DNA of 64,000 bases from Dietzia alimentaria 72 (lineage in GTDB: Bacteria; Actinomycetota; Actinomycetes; Mycobacteriales; Mycobacteriaceae), in the NCBI RefSeq assembly GCF_000226215.1, contig NZ_AGFF01000007.1, positions 1 through 64,000 of the forward strand, given 5' to 3'. Of the stretch, positions 27,213 to 36,957 are shown piece by piece. A program made the position numbers and the translations under genes. The notes below the pieces were generated by a model. It ran no database searches and was not told the origin of the DNA. It saw only the letters and a list, made by a program, of their open reading frames with translations. How positions within the stretch are numbered: position 1 is the stretch's first letter; each line of letters opens with the position of its first letter.

Positions 27213-28565
27213 TCAGAGCATCGAGGCCAGGTCAGAGCCGGTGGTGGGGTAGGCGGGGATCGCGGTCGCGAGCTGACTGGCGGTGAGGCCGAACTTGATG
27301 GCCATTCCGAAAGTGTTGATCACCTCGCCATACCCGGGCCCGAGGAGGTGGGCGCCGACGATGAGGTCGGTGGAACGGTCGACGAGGATCTTGGCGGCGG
27401 CAGTGGTCTCGCCGACCCGGTAGTTGGAGTACCAGCCGCTGGTGTCGGAGTAGCGCACGTCCAGGTCGATGCCGTTCTCCCTGGCGTCGGCCTCGAGCAT
27501 GCCCACCCGGGCGAGCTCGGGGATGGTGAAGACGGCGGTGGGGATCCCGGAGTAGTCCGGCGTGGTGGTGGCATCGCCCAGCATATTGGCCGCGGCGATC
27601 TCGGACTCCAGGCTGCTGACCGGGGTCAACGGCATCCCGGCGGTGTCGGCGGCGTCGCCGATGGCCCAAAAGGCAGGATTCGTGGTGCTCTGCAGGTGGT
27701 CGGCCACGCTCACCCCGCGATCGCCCCACTCCACTCCGGCAACGTCCAGCCGGAGGTCCTCGAGCTGGGCGATCCGTCCTGCACCGTGGACGACCAGGTC
27801 GGTCTCGATGGTCTCCGTGGTCCCGTCGTGGTCGACGGTCACCCGCAGGCCGGAGTCGGATCGCTCGACCGAGACGATTGCGGTGGTGCGGCGCACCTCG
27901 ACGCCAGCCGATCGACCGCGCTCGACCACCAGCTCGACGAGGTCCGGATCGAAGCCTTTCAGTGGACGCGCTCCGTGGTCGATGATGACGGCCTCGCTGC
28001 CGACCCGCGCCGCGATGTGGGCGAACTCGAAGGAGATGAACCCGCCACCCACAAAGAGGATCCGGGCGGGCAGCGCGTCCAAGTCCAGGAATTCGGTGCT
28101 GTCGATCAGGTGCTCGTGGCCGGGGAAGTCCAGTGGGCGTGGCTGCGCCCCCGTGGCGATGAGAAACCGGTCCGCGGTGTGGGTGGTGCCGTCGACCTCC
28201 AGCTGGTGGGCGTCGACGAACTGTGCGCGTCCGTGCAGGGTGGTGACTCCACTGTCGATCAGTCCGTCCTCCGTACCCCGGGGGATGGGGTCGGTGAACC
28301 CGTGCTTGTGCGCCATGAGGTCTGCCCAGTTGATCGCCAGCCCGGAGTCGTCGATCCCCTTGCCGCGCATGAGGTGGGCGCTGTCGATGATCTCGGCGCC
28401 GCGACGAAGGATCTTCTTGGGATCGCATCCCCGCAGCGGGCACGTCCCGCCGTAGGGGAGCGAGTCGACGATCGCGACCCGCCACCCCTGGGCTGCGCAC
28501 TGCGTGGCGGCGGCGGTGCCGGCCACACCGGCTCCGATGACGATCAGATCGTACGTCCGGCTCAC
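27213..28565 (-). CDS. FAD-dependent pyridine nucleotide-disulfide oxidoreductase
   Basis: A 450-residue flavoprotein of the glutathione/mercuric reductase family. It shows the FAD-binding VIGAGVAGTAAA, redox-active CPLRGC (a four-residue spacer as in this family), NAD-binding LFVGGGFISFEFA and the C-terminal dimerisation domain. The final His-Glu pair of true glutathione reductases is not evident, so the substrate is unclear. GTG 28565 gives the canonical N-terminus and has GAGAGG upstream; the longer open frame is spurious. Confidence 0.88.
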   Translation of the reverse strand: MSRTYDLIVIGAGVAGTAAATQCAAQGWRVAIVDSLPYGGTCPLRGCDPKKILRRGAEIIDSAHLMRGKGIDDSGLAINWADLMAHKHGFTDPIPRGTEDGLIDSGVTTLHGRAQFVDAHQLEVDGTTHTADRFLIATGAQPRPLDFPGHEHLIDSTEFLDLDALPARILFVGGGFISFEFAHIAARVGSEAVIIDHGARPLKGFDPDLVELVVERGRSAGVEVRRTTAIVSVERSDSGLRVTVDHDGTTETIETDLVVHGAGRIAQLEDLRLDVAGVEWGDRGVSVADHLQSTTNPAFWAIGDAADTAGMPLTPVSSLESEIAAANMLGDATTTPDYSGIPTAVFTIPELARVGMLEADARENGIDLDVRYSDTSGWYSNYRVGETTAAAKILVDRSTDLIVGAHLLGPGYGEVINTFGMAIKFGLTASQLATAIPAYPTTGSDLASML

Positions 28566-28602
28566 GGGAGCGGCCTCTCGTAGGGGATGAATTATTTGCG
28601 GA

Positions 28603-29499
28603 TCAGCTGTGGTTCCAGCTCGTGACCGGAGCGACCACCTTGCCATCGGAGTCGTAGGTGTAGAAACCCTCGCCGTCACTCAGTCCGGTCTTGCCGGCGT
28701 CGATCCCCTTTTGCAGGATCTCGGCGAACTTCCGCTGCTTCTCATCGCCCATGCGCGAGATGTTGGCGGCCACGTTGAACCCCACGACGTCGAACACCTC
28801 GAACGGCCCCTGGGGTGAGTGGGTCGCGGTGCGCCACACGTTGTCGATATCGACGGGGTTGGCCACGCCGTCGACGTAGAGGCCCGCGCCCGCCTGCAGC
28901 CACGGGACGAGCAGTCCGTTGAGCAGGTAGCCGGGGGTCTCCTTGAGGATCGGGATGGGTACGAGCCCGATCTCGTCCGCGAACTCCAGGACGATGTCGA
29001 AGTACTTCTGCTCGGTCTTCTCCGCGACCATCACCTCGCCGGTGTTGTAGCGCCAGACGAGGTTCGCAAAGTGCAGCGCGAGGAACTTCTCGGGCCGGCC
29101 CGTGTCGTCGGCGAAGTCGCTCGGGCGCAGGGTGGAGGTGTTGGTGGCAAAGATGGTCTTCTCCGGCGCGCTCTCACCGATCTGCGCCCACACCTTCTTC
29201 TTGAGCTCGAGCTGCTCCGGGATGGCCTCGATCACCAGATCGGCGTCGGCCACGGCATCGGCGATGTCGGTGGTGGTGGAGATGGACGCTATCGCGTCGT
29301 CGAACCGCTTCTCGTCGAAGTCCGGCAGGTCACGCTTGTAGTAGCCGCGCATCCACTCCCACCGCTCGGGGAGCTTGACCAGGAGGTCGTCGGAGATGTC
29401 GTACCCGGTCACGGTCTTGCCGTGGTACGCGGCCTGCATCATGATCTGCGAACCGAGGACGCCGGTTCCGAACACGGTGACGTTGGTGATGTCAGTCAT
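28603..29499 (-). CDS. 3-hydroxyacyl-CoA dehydrogenase
   Basis: A 298-residue NAD-dependent enzyme that oxidises L-3-hydroxyacyl-CoA in beta-oxidation. The N-terminal Rossmann motif is VFGTGVLGSQIMM; catalytic residues lie around LALHFANLVW and ETPGYLLNGLL, and the C-terminal domain contains FEVFDVVG. It overlaps the NDH-2-like gene by 8 bp on the same strand. It resembles the short single-domain class and not the fused FadB type. Confidence 0.9.
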   Translation of the reverse strand: MTDITNVTVFGTGVLGSQIMMQAAYHGKTVTGYDISDDLLVKLPERWEWMRGYYKRDLPDFDEKRFDDAIASISTTTDIADAVADADLVIEAIPEQLELKKKVWAQIGESAPEKTIFATNTSTLRPSDFADDTGRPEKFLALHFANLVWRYNTGEVMVAEKTEQKYFDIVLEFADEIGLVPIPILKETPGYLLNGLLVPWLQAGAGLYVDGVANPVDIDNVWRTATHSPQGPFEVFDVVGFNVAANISRMGDEKQRKFAEILQKGIDAGKTGLSDGEGFYTYDSDGKVVAPVTSWNHS

Positions 29500-30865
29500 T
29501 GCTGACTCCTGTCTCAGTGAGGGGTTGGCTTGCTGAGTCGGTGTGGCGAGTGCGCGCGTAGATGTCTGGCTGGTGAATCACCACGTGGGGGCGACTCGAG
29601 GTGAGGTAATCCCGGAACCACGATACCAGGACGGCCGCGCGCTGCTGCATGCCCGAGAGCAGCATCAGGTGGACGGCGAGCCAGGAAAGGAAGGCCAGGA
29701 GCCCGCTCATCTGGATCCGACGTGGCGTGACTTCAGCTACCGCGCGACCCCGGCCGATCATGGCCATGAAGCCGAGGTCGCGGAACCCGAACGGCGTGCG
29801 GGGCTGGCCCGCGAGGTCGGCCTGGATATTGTCGGCGGCCCACTGTCCGGACTGCTTGGCGACTGAACCCAACTGGGGGAGGGAACGTCCCTTCGCGTCC
29901 ACGATGTTGGCGGCATCGCCCAGCACGTAGACGCCGGGGAAGTCCGGGACGGTGAGATCGGTGTTGACGTCCACGCGTCCTCCCCGACCGGTGGGCAGGC
30001 CGGCTTTGTGCAGTAAGCCGGTCGCCTTGAGTCCGGCTGTCCATGCCACGATCCCGGCCGGGATGGTCGTATCGTCCGCGAGGGTCACGCCCTCTTCGGT
30101 CACCGCGGAGACGGCCGTGCCCAGATGGATGATGACGCCGAGGTCCTGCAGGCTGCGGCGGGTGTACCTCTGCGATGAGTCGGAGAAGGCTCCGAGGACG
30201 GTGTCGCTCATGTCGATCAGGTGGACGTTGATCGAGGCCGCGAATTCAGGGGAGTACTGCTCGGCCACCACGAGCCGGATGTTCTCGGCAAGGGCGCCCG
30301 CGGTCTCGACACCAGTGGGGCCCGCGCCCACCACGGCGACGCCGAACGGTCGGTGCTCGCCCCCGGCGTCCTGCATGGCCGATGCCCGCTCCAGTGCACC
30401 GAGCATCGCCGAGGACAGGCTCGTCGCGTCGTCCAGCGAGTACAGCGGGTAAGCGAGGTCGCGTGCTCCGGGCGTATTGAAGAAGTTGGGTTCGGTGCCG
30501 GCGGCGATCGCCAGGATCCGGCCGCGGTAGGACAGGCCGTCTGCGGTCGTGACGGTTTTGGTGGTGGCGTCAATATCCGCCACCCGTGCCGTGCGGATCT
30601 TCACGTGGTCGCGCTCGCGGTGCAGAATCGCGCGGAGTGGCCTGGCCACGCTGGAGATCGGGATCTGCGAGGTGGCCGCCTGGTACAGCAGGGGCTGAAA
30701 CTGGTGATACGGGTTCTGGTCGAGCAGGAGGACGTCGACACCGGCTCGCCCGAGCTTCTGGGCGGCGTACAGGCCGGCGAAACCCGCCCCGACAATCACG
30801 ACGTCGTGGTCGACGACCAAGGGCGAATCGGGGCGATAGGAATCTGCGGCAGGCTGTTGGGTCAT
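29492..30865 (-). CDS. NAD(P)/FAD-dependent oxidoreductase, type II NADH dehydrogenase-like
   Basis: A 457-residue flavoprotein. The FAD site is VVIVGAGFAGLYAAQKLGRAG, the NAD site is VAVVGAGPTGVETAGALAE, and YVLGDAAN near the C-terminus is the usual second FAD contact. A hydrophobic C-terminal stretch (LAFLSWLAVHLMLLSG) fits the membrane-associating tail of NDH-2, which passes electrons to menaquinone without pumping protons. Confidence 0.88.
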   Translation of the reverse strand: MTQQPAADSYRPDSPLVVDHDVVIVGAGFAGLYAAQKLGRAGVDVLLLDQNPYHQFQPLLYQAATSQIPISSVARPLRAILHRERDHVKIRTARVADIDATTKTVTTADGLSYRGRILAIAAGTEPNFFNTPGARDLAYPLYSLDDATSLSSAMLGALERASAMQDAGGEHRPFGVAVVGAGPTGVETAGALAENIRLVVAEQYSPEFAASINVHLIDMSDTVLGAFSDSSQRYTRRSLQDLGVIIHLGTAVSAVTEEGVTLADDTTIPAGIVAWTAGLKATGLLHKAGLPTGRGGRVDVNTDLTVPDFPGVYVLGDAANIVDAKGRSLPQLGSVAKQSGQWAADNIQADLAGQPRTPFGFRDLGFMAMIGRGRAVAEVTPRRIQMSGLLAFLSWLAVHLMLLSGMQQRAAVLVSWFRDYLTSSRPHVVIHQPDIYARTRHTDSASQPLTETGVSND

Positions 30866-30984
30866 GTCTTGTCCTTACGCGAGTAGAAGTGCGTTGTCCA
30901 CCAGTCTGACGCGGTTATGGTGCGCCCGTGGGCTTGTTGAGGACGACGACGACGAGGTTATGCGCTCCGCGCCAGTCTTTAGCT

Positions 30985-33900
30985 TCAGACTCCCAGCACG
31001 GACGCCTCAGCGAGAACATCAGCGGGCATCGGTCGGCGGAGGCCCCACCTGATCTGGATCGGACGCTCGCCGGAGTGGGACACGTAGTCCGCATTTCCCA
31101 GCAGCATGAAGGGCGCCGTAGTGACGTCGTCCTTAGGTGAGTTGCGGACCGCAAGCAGTACATCGGTTCCGGTTTCGCGTTGACTGAGGTACCGGCGGCC
31201 CGTCGGAGAGGTCTGGGTGGCGTTTGACTGGGATTCCCAGTCAAACAGTGTCGACGAGACCGGGACATCCCTGTACATCGTTGATGGGCTGAATACGCTT
31301 TCGTCCTTGTGGAGATTGATGAAGAAGATGTCGGTTTGGTGGGCCGCGCACCAGGCAACGCCTTCCCGCAGAGTTTTAGGACGGCCGTCCTCTCCGCGCC
31401 AATCCAACGCAGACAGCAGTTCCTCCCGGCTGTAGCTCGCATGTGAGCGCAGCGGCAGAGCGGCGAGATCCCCGTCGAGGGGAAGCGGTACGTGGCGAAT
31501 GTTCCGAGTGGCGGCGTCCATTAATTGGACTAGCTCCTCGAACACCCGCGGAAAATTGGCGAGGTCGCGGACAGTATTGTCGAAGTCAACAGTGCTTTGA
31601 ACTGGCGACAAGAAGTCGATCAGCATCGATGCCCAGACGTCACTGCGGGCGAACGACTTGCCAGCCAAAATGCCCTCGCTCACGCGCGTGTACTCACGGA
31701 TTCGATCAAGGTCGTCGACTGTTCTCAAACGCTGAAGCTTCTTGAGAAGGAGTTTTTCTCTACCCTCTGGTTCAGGCTGCCCTGTCGCGATGGTGACAAT
31801 TGTTGTCCATGAACGGTCAGCTCGGTATACGTCGTCTAAATCGCGATTGGTCTCCTCAAGAAATTCGGTGAGCACTGGGACAGTCCCGAGTGAGCGGAGA
31901 TCCTTTGCCAACGCGGTCTTGGTGTTCGCATTTACTGCCTGTTTAATAGATCGCAGCACCTCGTCGCGGGAAACCTCGTCGAGAACGATCCGCGATGCGC
32001 CGGGAAGCGATGGGAAGCCCACTTCAAGATCGGTTTCGAGCCGACGCCTCGAGAGCCCCGTCATTGCGCGATAGCGGCCCGCAAGATTGAAATCGGCCCG
32101 ATGCTGGCCCACGAAATCTAAGACAATCAACACGGCTTTCCCGGGTGACCGACGCAATCCACGTCCGAGTTGTTGAATGAACACTGTCGAGCTCGCGGTG
32201 GGACGCAGCATGAGGACAACATCAACTGAAGGAATATCTACACCCTCGTTGAAGACATCGACGGTGAATAGGCAACGAAGTTCGCCGGCTTTGAGACGCT
32301 CGACAAGGTTGCGCCGCTCGTTCGAGTCAGTCGTGCCGACGATGGCAGCGGACGGAATACCGCGCGCTGTGAATGCATTGGCCATGTACTTCGCGTGGTC
32401 CACCGACACGCAGAAGCCGAGCGCCCGCATCCGGGTCGCATCGAGGACCTTCTCCCGTAGAGCCTTGAGAACAAGCAACGTCCGGGCGTCATTGCCGGTG
32501 TACAAGTCAGAAAGAGCTCCAGGGCTGTATTGACCCGCGCTCCACTCAATATCGCGTAGATCCGTGTTGTCTGAAATTCCGTAGTAGTGGAACGGGCACA
32601 ACAGATCCTGCTCGAGCGCATCCCAGAGGCGAAGTTCGTAGGCAGTCCGACCATTGAAAAATTCACGGACGTCGACACCGTCCGCGCGCTCCGGTGTTGC
32701 AGTCAGGCCAAGAACGTCTTCGGCGGCGAACCGCGAGAAGAGTCGTCGATAGCTTGCCGCTTCGGCGTGGTGGAATTCGTCGACGACAAGGATGTCCCAA
32801 TCATCGGAAAGGTGGTGGTCCCGGTCGAGCGACTGCACGCTGGCAAACACATGCTTCCAATGGCGAGGCTTCTCGCCACCGACGAATAGTTCACCGAAAG
32901 AGCCGTCTCCAAGCACGGCGCGATAGGTGCGCAGTGCTTGAACCAGAATTTCTTTTCTATGGGCGACGAATAGCAGAGAAGGTAGATTGCCGTCGGTTTT
33001 CTCGGATAGCGCGCGGTAATCGAGGGCTGCAACGACGGTTTTGCCGGTTCCAGTTGCTGCGACTACCAGGTTGCGATGGTGGTCAAAAACTTCTCGTTCG
33101 GTCGCAAGTGCGTCGAGCATAAGTTGCTGGTGGCCGTACGGGCGTACCTCTAAGCCGGCGAGGGAAACAAGGGCAGAGGTGGATTTTCGACCCCCCGCCT
33201 CTTCGAGCGCTTTGTCTATCTTTTCGGCGTCGGTATCGGGGTCGTACAACTCAAAGTCGGCCAAGTTCCAGTAGGAGTCGAAGACCGTCCGAAATTTCGC
33301 TATTTGAGCCGCGTGCGCGACTGAGGACAGTCGCACGTTCCACTCGAGCCCGTCCACAAGTGCGGATCGAGATAAGTTCGAACTGCCGACGTAAGCGGTG
33401 TCGAAGCCCGAGTATCGACGAAATAGCCATGCTTTCGCATGCAGGCGAGTCGAGGCTTTCTCAAACCGGACCTTGACCTGAGCTCCGTAATCATTAACTA
33501 GAACGTCGAGAGCGCGCCGATCTGTAGCGCCCATATACGTGGTCGTGAGAACACGAGGCGCTATCCCTCGTTCGGCGAGCAGTTTGAACTGAGGGGCCAG
33601 GACTGTCACTCCGGTGAACTTGACGAACGCACACAGGAGATCGACCTCGTCGGCCGATTCCATCTCAAGGGCGAGCTCATTGCCGAGGCCAGGCTCGTCG
33701 CGCGCGTTGGTAAGAAGTGCACCTTCGGATAGCGGAGTCGATGGGCGACGCGGTTCTGTTTCGTCTATGCGGTAGATGGACTGGAGGATGGACTCACCTG
33801 CGAGGTCGTCACCGTCAGAGTCGAGTACAGCAGTAAACCGTTCGACGACCTCAAGCCGCTTAGCTGGGTCGACAGATTCGAGATGCCTGCGTACTGCTTC

Positions 33901-34044
33901 GCCGATGTGCCGGCCAAGAATCTCGGGGGCGAGCGCCGGATCTAGATTCGTGATGCGTGACGACGCTGCTGTCACATCGAGGCGTTTTTGCAGGCGTGGA
34001 GTGACGACTGACTCGTAGAGCCCTTCGGGCAACGGGGCGCTCAT
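30985..34044 (-). CDS. PLD nuclease-SF2 helicase-DUF3427 protein
   Basis: A 1019-residue multidomain protein. In order: an N-terminal region, a phospholipase D-like nuclease domain with His202-X-Lys204 and GSSN 220-223, an SF2 helicase with Walker A TGTGKT (331-336) and DEFH box (422-425), a conserved helicase C half with QLGRGLRRSPGK, and a DUF3427 C-terminus. Such proteins are found in defence islands. The region is visibly less GC-rich and uses more A/T-ending codons than neighbours, indicating transfer. The ATG at 34044 overlaps the Nudix gene stop (ATGA), forming a two-gene unit. A role in defence or DNA repair is inferred. Confidence 0.9.
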   Translation of the reverse strand: MSAPLPEGLYESVVTPRLQKRLDVTAASSRITNLDPALAPEILGRHIGEAVRRHLESVDPAKRLEVVERFTAVLDSDGDDLAGESILQSIYRIDETEPRRPSTPLSEGALLTNARDEPGLGNELALEMESADEVDLLCAFVKFTGVTVLAPQFKLLAERGIAPRVLTTTYMGATDRRALDVLVNDYGAQVKVRFEKASTRLHAKAWLFRRYSGFDTAYVGSSNLSRSALVDGLEWNVRLSSVAHAAQIAKFRTVFDSYWNLADFELYDPDTDAEKIDKALEEAGGRKSTSALVSLAGLEVRPYGHQQLMLDALATEREVFDHHRNLVVAATGTGKTVVAALDYRALSEKTDGNLPSLLFVAHRKEILVQALRTYRAVLGDGSFGELFVGGEKPRHWKHVFASVQSLDRDHHLSDDWDILVVDEFHHAEAASYRRLFSRFAAEDVLGLTATPERADGVDVREFFNGRTAYELRLWDALEQDLLCPFHYYGISDNTDLRDIEWSAGQYSPGALSDLYTGNDARTLLVLKALREKVLDATRMRALGFCVSVDHAKYMANAFTARGIPSAAIVGTTDSNERRNLVERLKAGELRCLFTVDVFNEGVDIPSVDVVLMLRPTASSTVFIQQLGRGLRRSPGKAVLIVLDFVGQHRADFNLAGRYRAMTGLSRRRLETDLEVGFPSLPGASRIVLDEVSRDEVLRSIKQAVNANTKTALAKDLRSLGTVPVLTEFLEETNRDLDDVYRADRSWTTIVTIATGQPEPEGREKLLLKKLQRLRTVDDLDRIREYTRVSEGILAGKSFARSDVWASMLIDFLSPVQSTVDFDNTVRDLANFPRVFEELVQLMDAATRNIRHVPLPLDGDLAALPLRSHASYSREELLSALDWRGEDGRPKTLREGVAWCAAHQTDIFFINLHKDESVFSPSTMYRDVPVSSTLFDWESQSNATQTSPTGRRYLSQRETGTDVLLAVRNSPKDDVTTAPFMLLGNADYVSHSGERPIQIRWGLRRPMPADVLAEASVLGV

Positions 34045-34481
34045 AGGCGCTCCGTGACGCGCTTGTGTCTGCTTGTCGAGAGAATGGTCACCGCGGGAAG
34101 GTCTGGGGTAGCCCAGTTGAGTGACGGCAGTTCGTCACGGGAGAGCCAGCGCAATTCGTCGTGATCCGTACTGTGGGACGGTACCTCACCGAACGAGACG
34201 AAGTAGCAGGACAGATCGATGTCGAGAGGGCCGACCGGGGTCACTGTCCTGTCGACGAGGTCGCCAACCGAGACAGAAAGCCCAAGCTCTTCCCGGATTT
34301 CGCGAACCAATGCAGCTTCGGGGGTCTCGTCGTCGTCGACCTTTCCTCCCGGGAACTCCCACATTCCCGCCGCCGACTTGCCAGGTGCGCGTCGGCACGC
34401 GAGAACCTTGCCGTCCCGAGAAAACACCGCCGCCACTACTTCGATTCGCGGCAATTTAGCTCCTCTGTTAGCACTCGCCAC
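34041..34481 (-). CDS. Nudix (MutT-like) pyrophosphohydrolase
   Basis: A 146-residue Nudix protein. The Nudix box is GKVDDDETPEAALVREIREE followed by LGL, a full match to GX5EX7REUXEEXGU. It resembles 8-oxo-dGTP diphosphatases. It is translationally coupled to the helicase gene that follows and shares its lower GC content, so the pair probably arrived together. Confidence 0.93.
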   Translation of the reverse strand: MASANRGAKLPRIEVVAAVFSRDGKVLACRRAPGKSAAGMWEFPGGKVDDDETPEAALVREIREELGLSVSVGDLVDRTVTPVGPLDIDLSCYFVSFGEVPSHSTDHDELRWLSRDELPSLNWATPDLPAVTILSTSRHKRVTERL

Positions 34482-34553
34482 ATTCCGGAGTAGACCTTAT
34501 CCGCAGCGGTTACGCCCCTTCGCCTGTATCGCCCAGCCTGCAATCGAACGTGC

Positions 34554-35690
34554 TCACTCTGCGATCAACCGCTCCAGCATCGCGTGGTGCAGCACGTACT
34601 CGTTCGGGGTGGCCGGAGCCTCCATTTCGTTGAAGAAGACCCGGCGACGATTGATCCGCGACAAGATGATCGCCTGCCGTAGCCCGGCGTACACGTAGTA
34701 GAACGGCAAGTCCCTGACGGTGGTGCCGGTCAGGCTCTCGTAGCGATTGATGACCTCGCTGCGGTCGAAGACGTCGGGGATTCCGGGGAACTCGAAGGCC
34801 ACCGCGAGTTCCTGGAACAGGTCGTGGAAGTACAGGAACCAGCCCAGGTCCACCTCGGCCGGGGCGATGGCCGCCATCTCCCAGTCCAGTACAGCGGTCG
34901 GGGTGGTGCCCTCGTAGAGAATGTTGCCGATCCGGGAGTCGCCCCAGCTCAGTACGTCGGGACTGGTCTCGTCCGGCCAGTGGGCCTCGATCCAGTCGAA
35001 GGCCTGGTCAATGACGGGGATGCGCATCCCGTCCTCGCGAGTCGTCCACTCGTAATAGGCCCGCTGCTCGTCGACGTGAGCCCTCAGCGCACTCGTGCCC
35101 GAGGTGGGAGCCAGCGAGGGCACCACTTCCTCTGGCCGCGCGATCTGATGGATCGCCGCGAGGACCGCCACGGACTCATCCCGCACCTGGGCCTGCTGCG
35201 CGGGATCCATCTCCAGCAACCAGCCATCGAAAACGTACGGGGGATTGTCGACCGGGGCCTGCCCGGTGGCGCGATCCATCACCAGGAACGGCGTCCCCAG
35301 CACGGCCGGATCCTGCTCCAGCCACCGGACGCGGGGGACCGGCAGATCTGTGTTCTCGCCAACCACCCGCATCACGTCGAACTGCGTGGTCAGGTCGTAG
35401 TTGGGAAACACCGGGAACGCATCGTCCTGCGGGCACATCCGCGCGACCAGTTGCGCGGACTGCGGCTCGCGCGAACCGTTGGGGGTCCACGTGGCGTCGA
35501 AGAGCACCGAGATGTTGGACATCCCCGAACTCTCCGGTCTGCTCACCGCCGAGACGCTTACCCCCGCGGCGGCGTCGACCTCGTCGCGGCCCGCGAGCCA
35601 CGAGGTGAGGCGCTCACGGATCTGCTCGAGGTCGGCCTCGCCGGAGGTCACCCGCTGATTGAGCCGTTCGTCGGAGTGTGCCTGCGCCAT
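34554..35690 (-). CDS. Phosphotransferase (aminoglycoside-kinase fold) family protein
   Basis: A 378-residue protein of the APH/choline-kinase fold. The catalytic loop is LSWGDSRIGNIL (Asp and Asn conserved; the usual His before GD is replaced), and the metal-binding segment is AVLDWEMAAI. Such proteins near acyl-CoA or lipid genes in mycobacteria have unknown substrates, so an antibiotic-resistance role is unlikely. ATG 35690 lies just below a CRP/GlxR-type site. A divergent DUF7064-like gene follows. Confidence 0.85.
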   Translation of the reverse strand: MAQAHSDERLNQRVTSGEADLEQIRERLTSWLAGRDEVDAAAGVSVSAVSRPESSGMSNISVLFDATWTPNGSREPQSAQLVARMCPQDDAFPVFPNYDLTTQFDVMRVVGENTDLPVPRVRWLEQDPAVLGTPFLVMDRATGQAPVDNPPYVFDGWLLEMDPAQQAQVRDESVAVLAAIHQIARPEEVVPSLAPTSGTSALRAHVDEQRAYYEWTTREDGMRIPVIDQAFDWIEAHWPDETSPDVLSWGDSRIGNILYEGTTPTAVLDWEMAAIAPAEVDLGWFLYFHDLFQELAVAFEFPGIPDVFDRSEVINRYESLTGTTVRDLPFYYVYAGLRQAIILSRINRRRVFFNEMEAPATPNEYVLHHAMLERLIAE

Positions 35691-35746
35691 GTGGTCAAAC
35701 CCTTCGTGCGGACCGATGCGGGGGGTGGGACCCGCGATCCCCATAG

Positions 35747-35762
35747 TGTGACCTATTGCACA
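35747..35762. promoter_or_regulatory. CRP/GlxR-type operator between divergent genes
   Basis: TGTGACCTATTGCACA differs from the consensus TGTGA-N2-TA-N2-TCACA at a single conserved position. It lies 57 bp upstream of the phosphotransferase start (35690) and about 160 bp before the DUF7064-like gene (35925). Confidence 0.7.
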
Positions 35763-35924
35763 ATCGGTAGAACTCAAAACGCGCATCCCTGCAGTCGCCC
35801 TCGTGATTTGGGATGGCGCACCTTGTCGTCGTCGAACTTTAGGGCCGTTACGGTCCACGCCGGCGCGCGCCAGGGAACAGTAATCCAGGACAACCGGTCC
35901 AGTTCCTCGACGAAAGGTGCCCCC

Positions 35925-36893
35925 ATGTCCGCGACCTCCCAGGATCCGCAGGCGCCGCAGCCGCTACGCGTCGACCCGGCGGACGAGGGCGCGCACGCCC
36001 CGCAGCCCGGCGAGCCACTGTGGAGCGAGAGCCACTACATGGACGCCATCAGCGACGACGGCACCGTGGGCGTCTACGCCCGGCTCGGCGACACGGCCAA
36101 CCAGGACGTGTCCCTGATGTCGTTCGCCATCACCCGCCCGGGCAAACCATCGATCATCCTCAACGACCCGGCCGCGCTGCCACCTACCCGCGAGGACTTC
36201 AAGTTCACGGTGCAGGCGCCCACGTACACCGCCTGCTTCGAGGTCACCGACCCGGTCAGGGCCTACATCGTGGACTTCGAGGGCACCGCGTACGCCTATG
36301 CCGACGAGGGCGCGATCCTGCGCGGCGAACCCGGCACACCCACACAGATCAAGGCCGAGCTCACGTGGTTGACCGACGGCATCGACTACCAGTGGTCCAT
36401 CACCACCCGGTATGAGATGCCGTGCCGCGTCACCGGGACCCTCTCGATTGACGGCGAGAAGTTCACCTTTGCCGGCGACGGGCAGCGCGACCACTCCTGG
36501 TCCACCCGTGACTGGTGGGGGACGCAGTGGATGTGGAATGCCTTCCGGCTCGACGACGGTGAGGGGCTCACCACCGGGACCAAGATCCACAGCGTGGTGA
36601 TGGACGGGATGGACTACGCGTTTGGCTACGTGCAGAAGGACGAGGACATCATCGAACTGTCCCGGGGAGCGTCGAACGCGGACTATGACGGCGACGGGCG
36701 CATGACGGGCGCCACGTTCCGCCTGGAGGACGTGGACCTCGACTTCGCCGTCACTCCGACGGCATATGCCAGCCTCCTGCTGACCTCCGAAGACGGCAGA
36801 GTCGCGCACTTCGTCCGCGCCATGGCCGACTTCGCGGCCTCCGACGGGCGTACCGGCCGGGGCTGGATCGAGTGGGAACGCGTGATTAACTGA
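35925..36893 (+). CDS. DUF7064/CrtC-like lipocalin-fold protein
   Basis: A 322-residue protein. The segment GDGQRDHSWSTRDWWGTQWM and the repeated antiparallel-strand character recall the tandem lipocalin fold of CrtC/AttH proteins and mycobacterial DUF7064 proteins, whose function is not settled. GAAAGG precedes ATG 35925. The upstream open frame is shadow. It is divergent from the phosphotransferase and shares the CRP/GlxR-type site, so a common lipid or terpenoid substrate is possible (inference). Confidence 0.78.
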   Translation: MSATSQDPQAPQPLRVDPADEGAHAPQPGEPLWSESHYMDAISDDGTVGVYARLGDTANQDVSLMSFAITRPGKPSIILNDPAALPPTREDFKFTVQAPTYTACFEVTDPVRAYIVDFEGTAYAYADEGAILRGEPGTPTQIKAELTWLTDGIDYQWSITTRYEMPCRVTGTLSIDGEKFTFAGDGQRDHSWSTRDWWGTQWMWNAFRLDDGEGLTTGTKIHSVVMDGMDYAFGYVQKDEDIIELSRGASNADYDGDGRMTGATFRLEDVDLDFAVTPTAYASLLLTSEDGRVAHFVRAMADFAASDGRTGRGWIEWERVIN

Positions 36894-36957
36894 CCGGGCC
36901 CCGGTAGCGCCGGCGCCCACCGTTTGGCACAGTCGTGACGCGGACAGAACTAATGAA

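Noticed and set aside
27174-28583. 469-residue plus-strand frame
   Set aside because: Antisense to the flavoprotein oxidoreductase, low in Lys/Phe and rich in Gly/Asp/Val; no domain.
34554-35690. Aminoglycoside resistance gene
   Set aside because: It has the kinase fold, but the catalytic loop variant and large, diverse actinobacterial family give no support for antibiotic phosphorylation.
34824-35924. Upstream part of the DUF7064-like frame
   Set aside because: Antisense to the phosphotransferase; the Shine-Dalgarno GAAAGG and typical N-terminus at 35925 decide the start.
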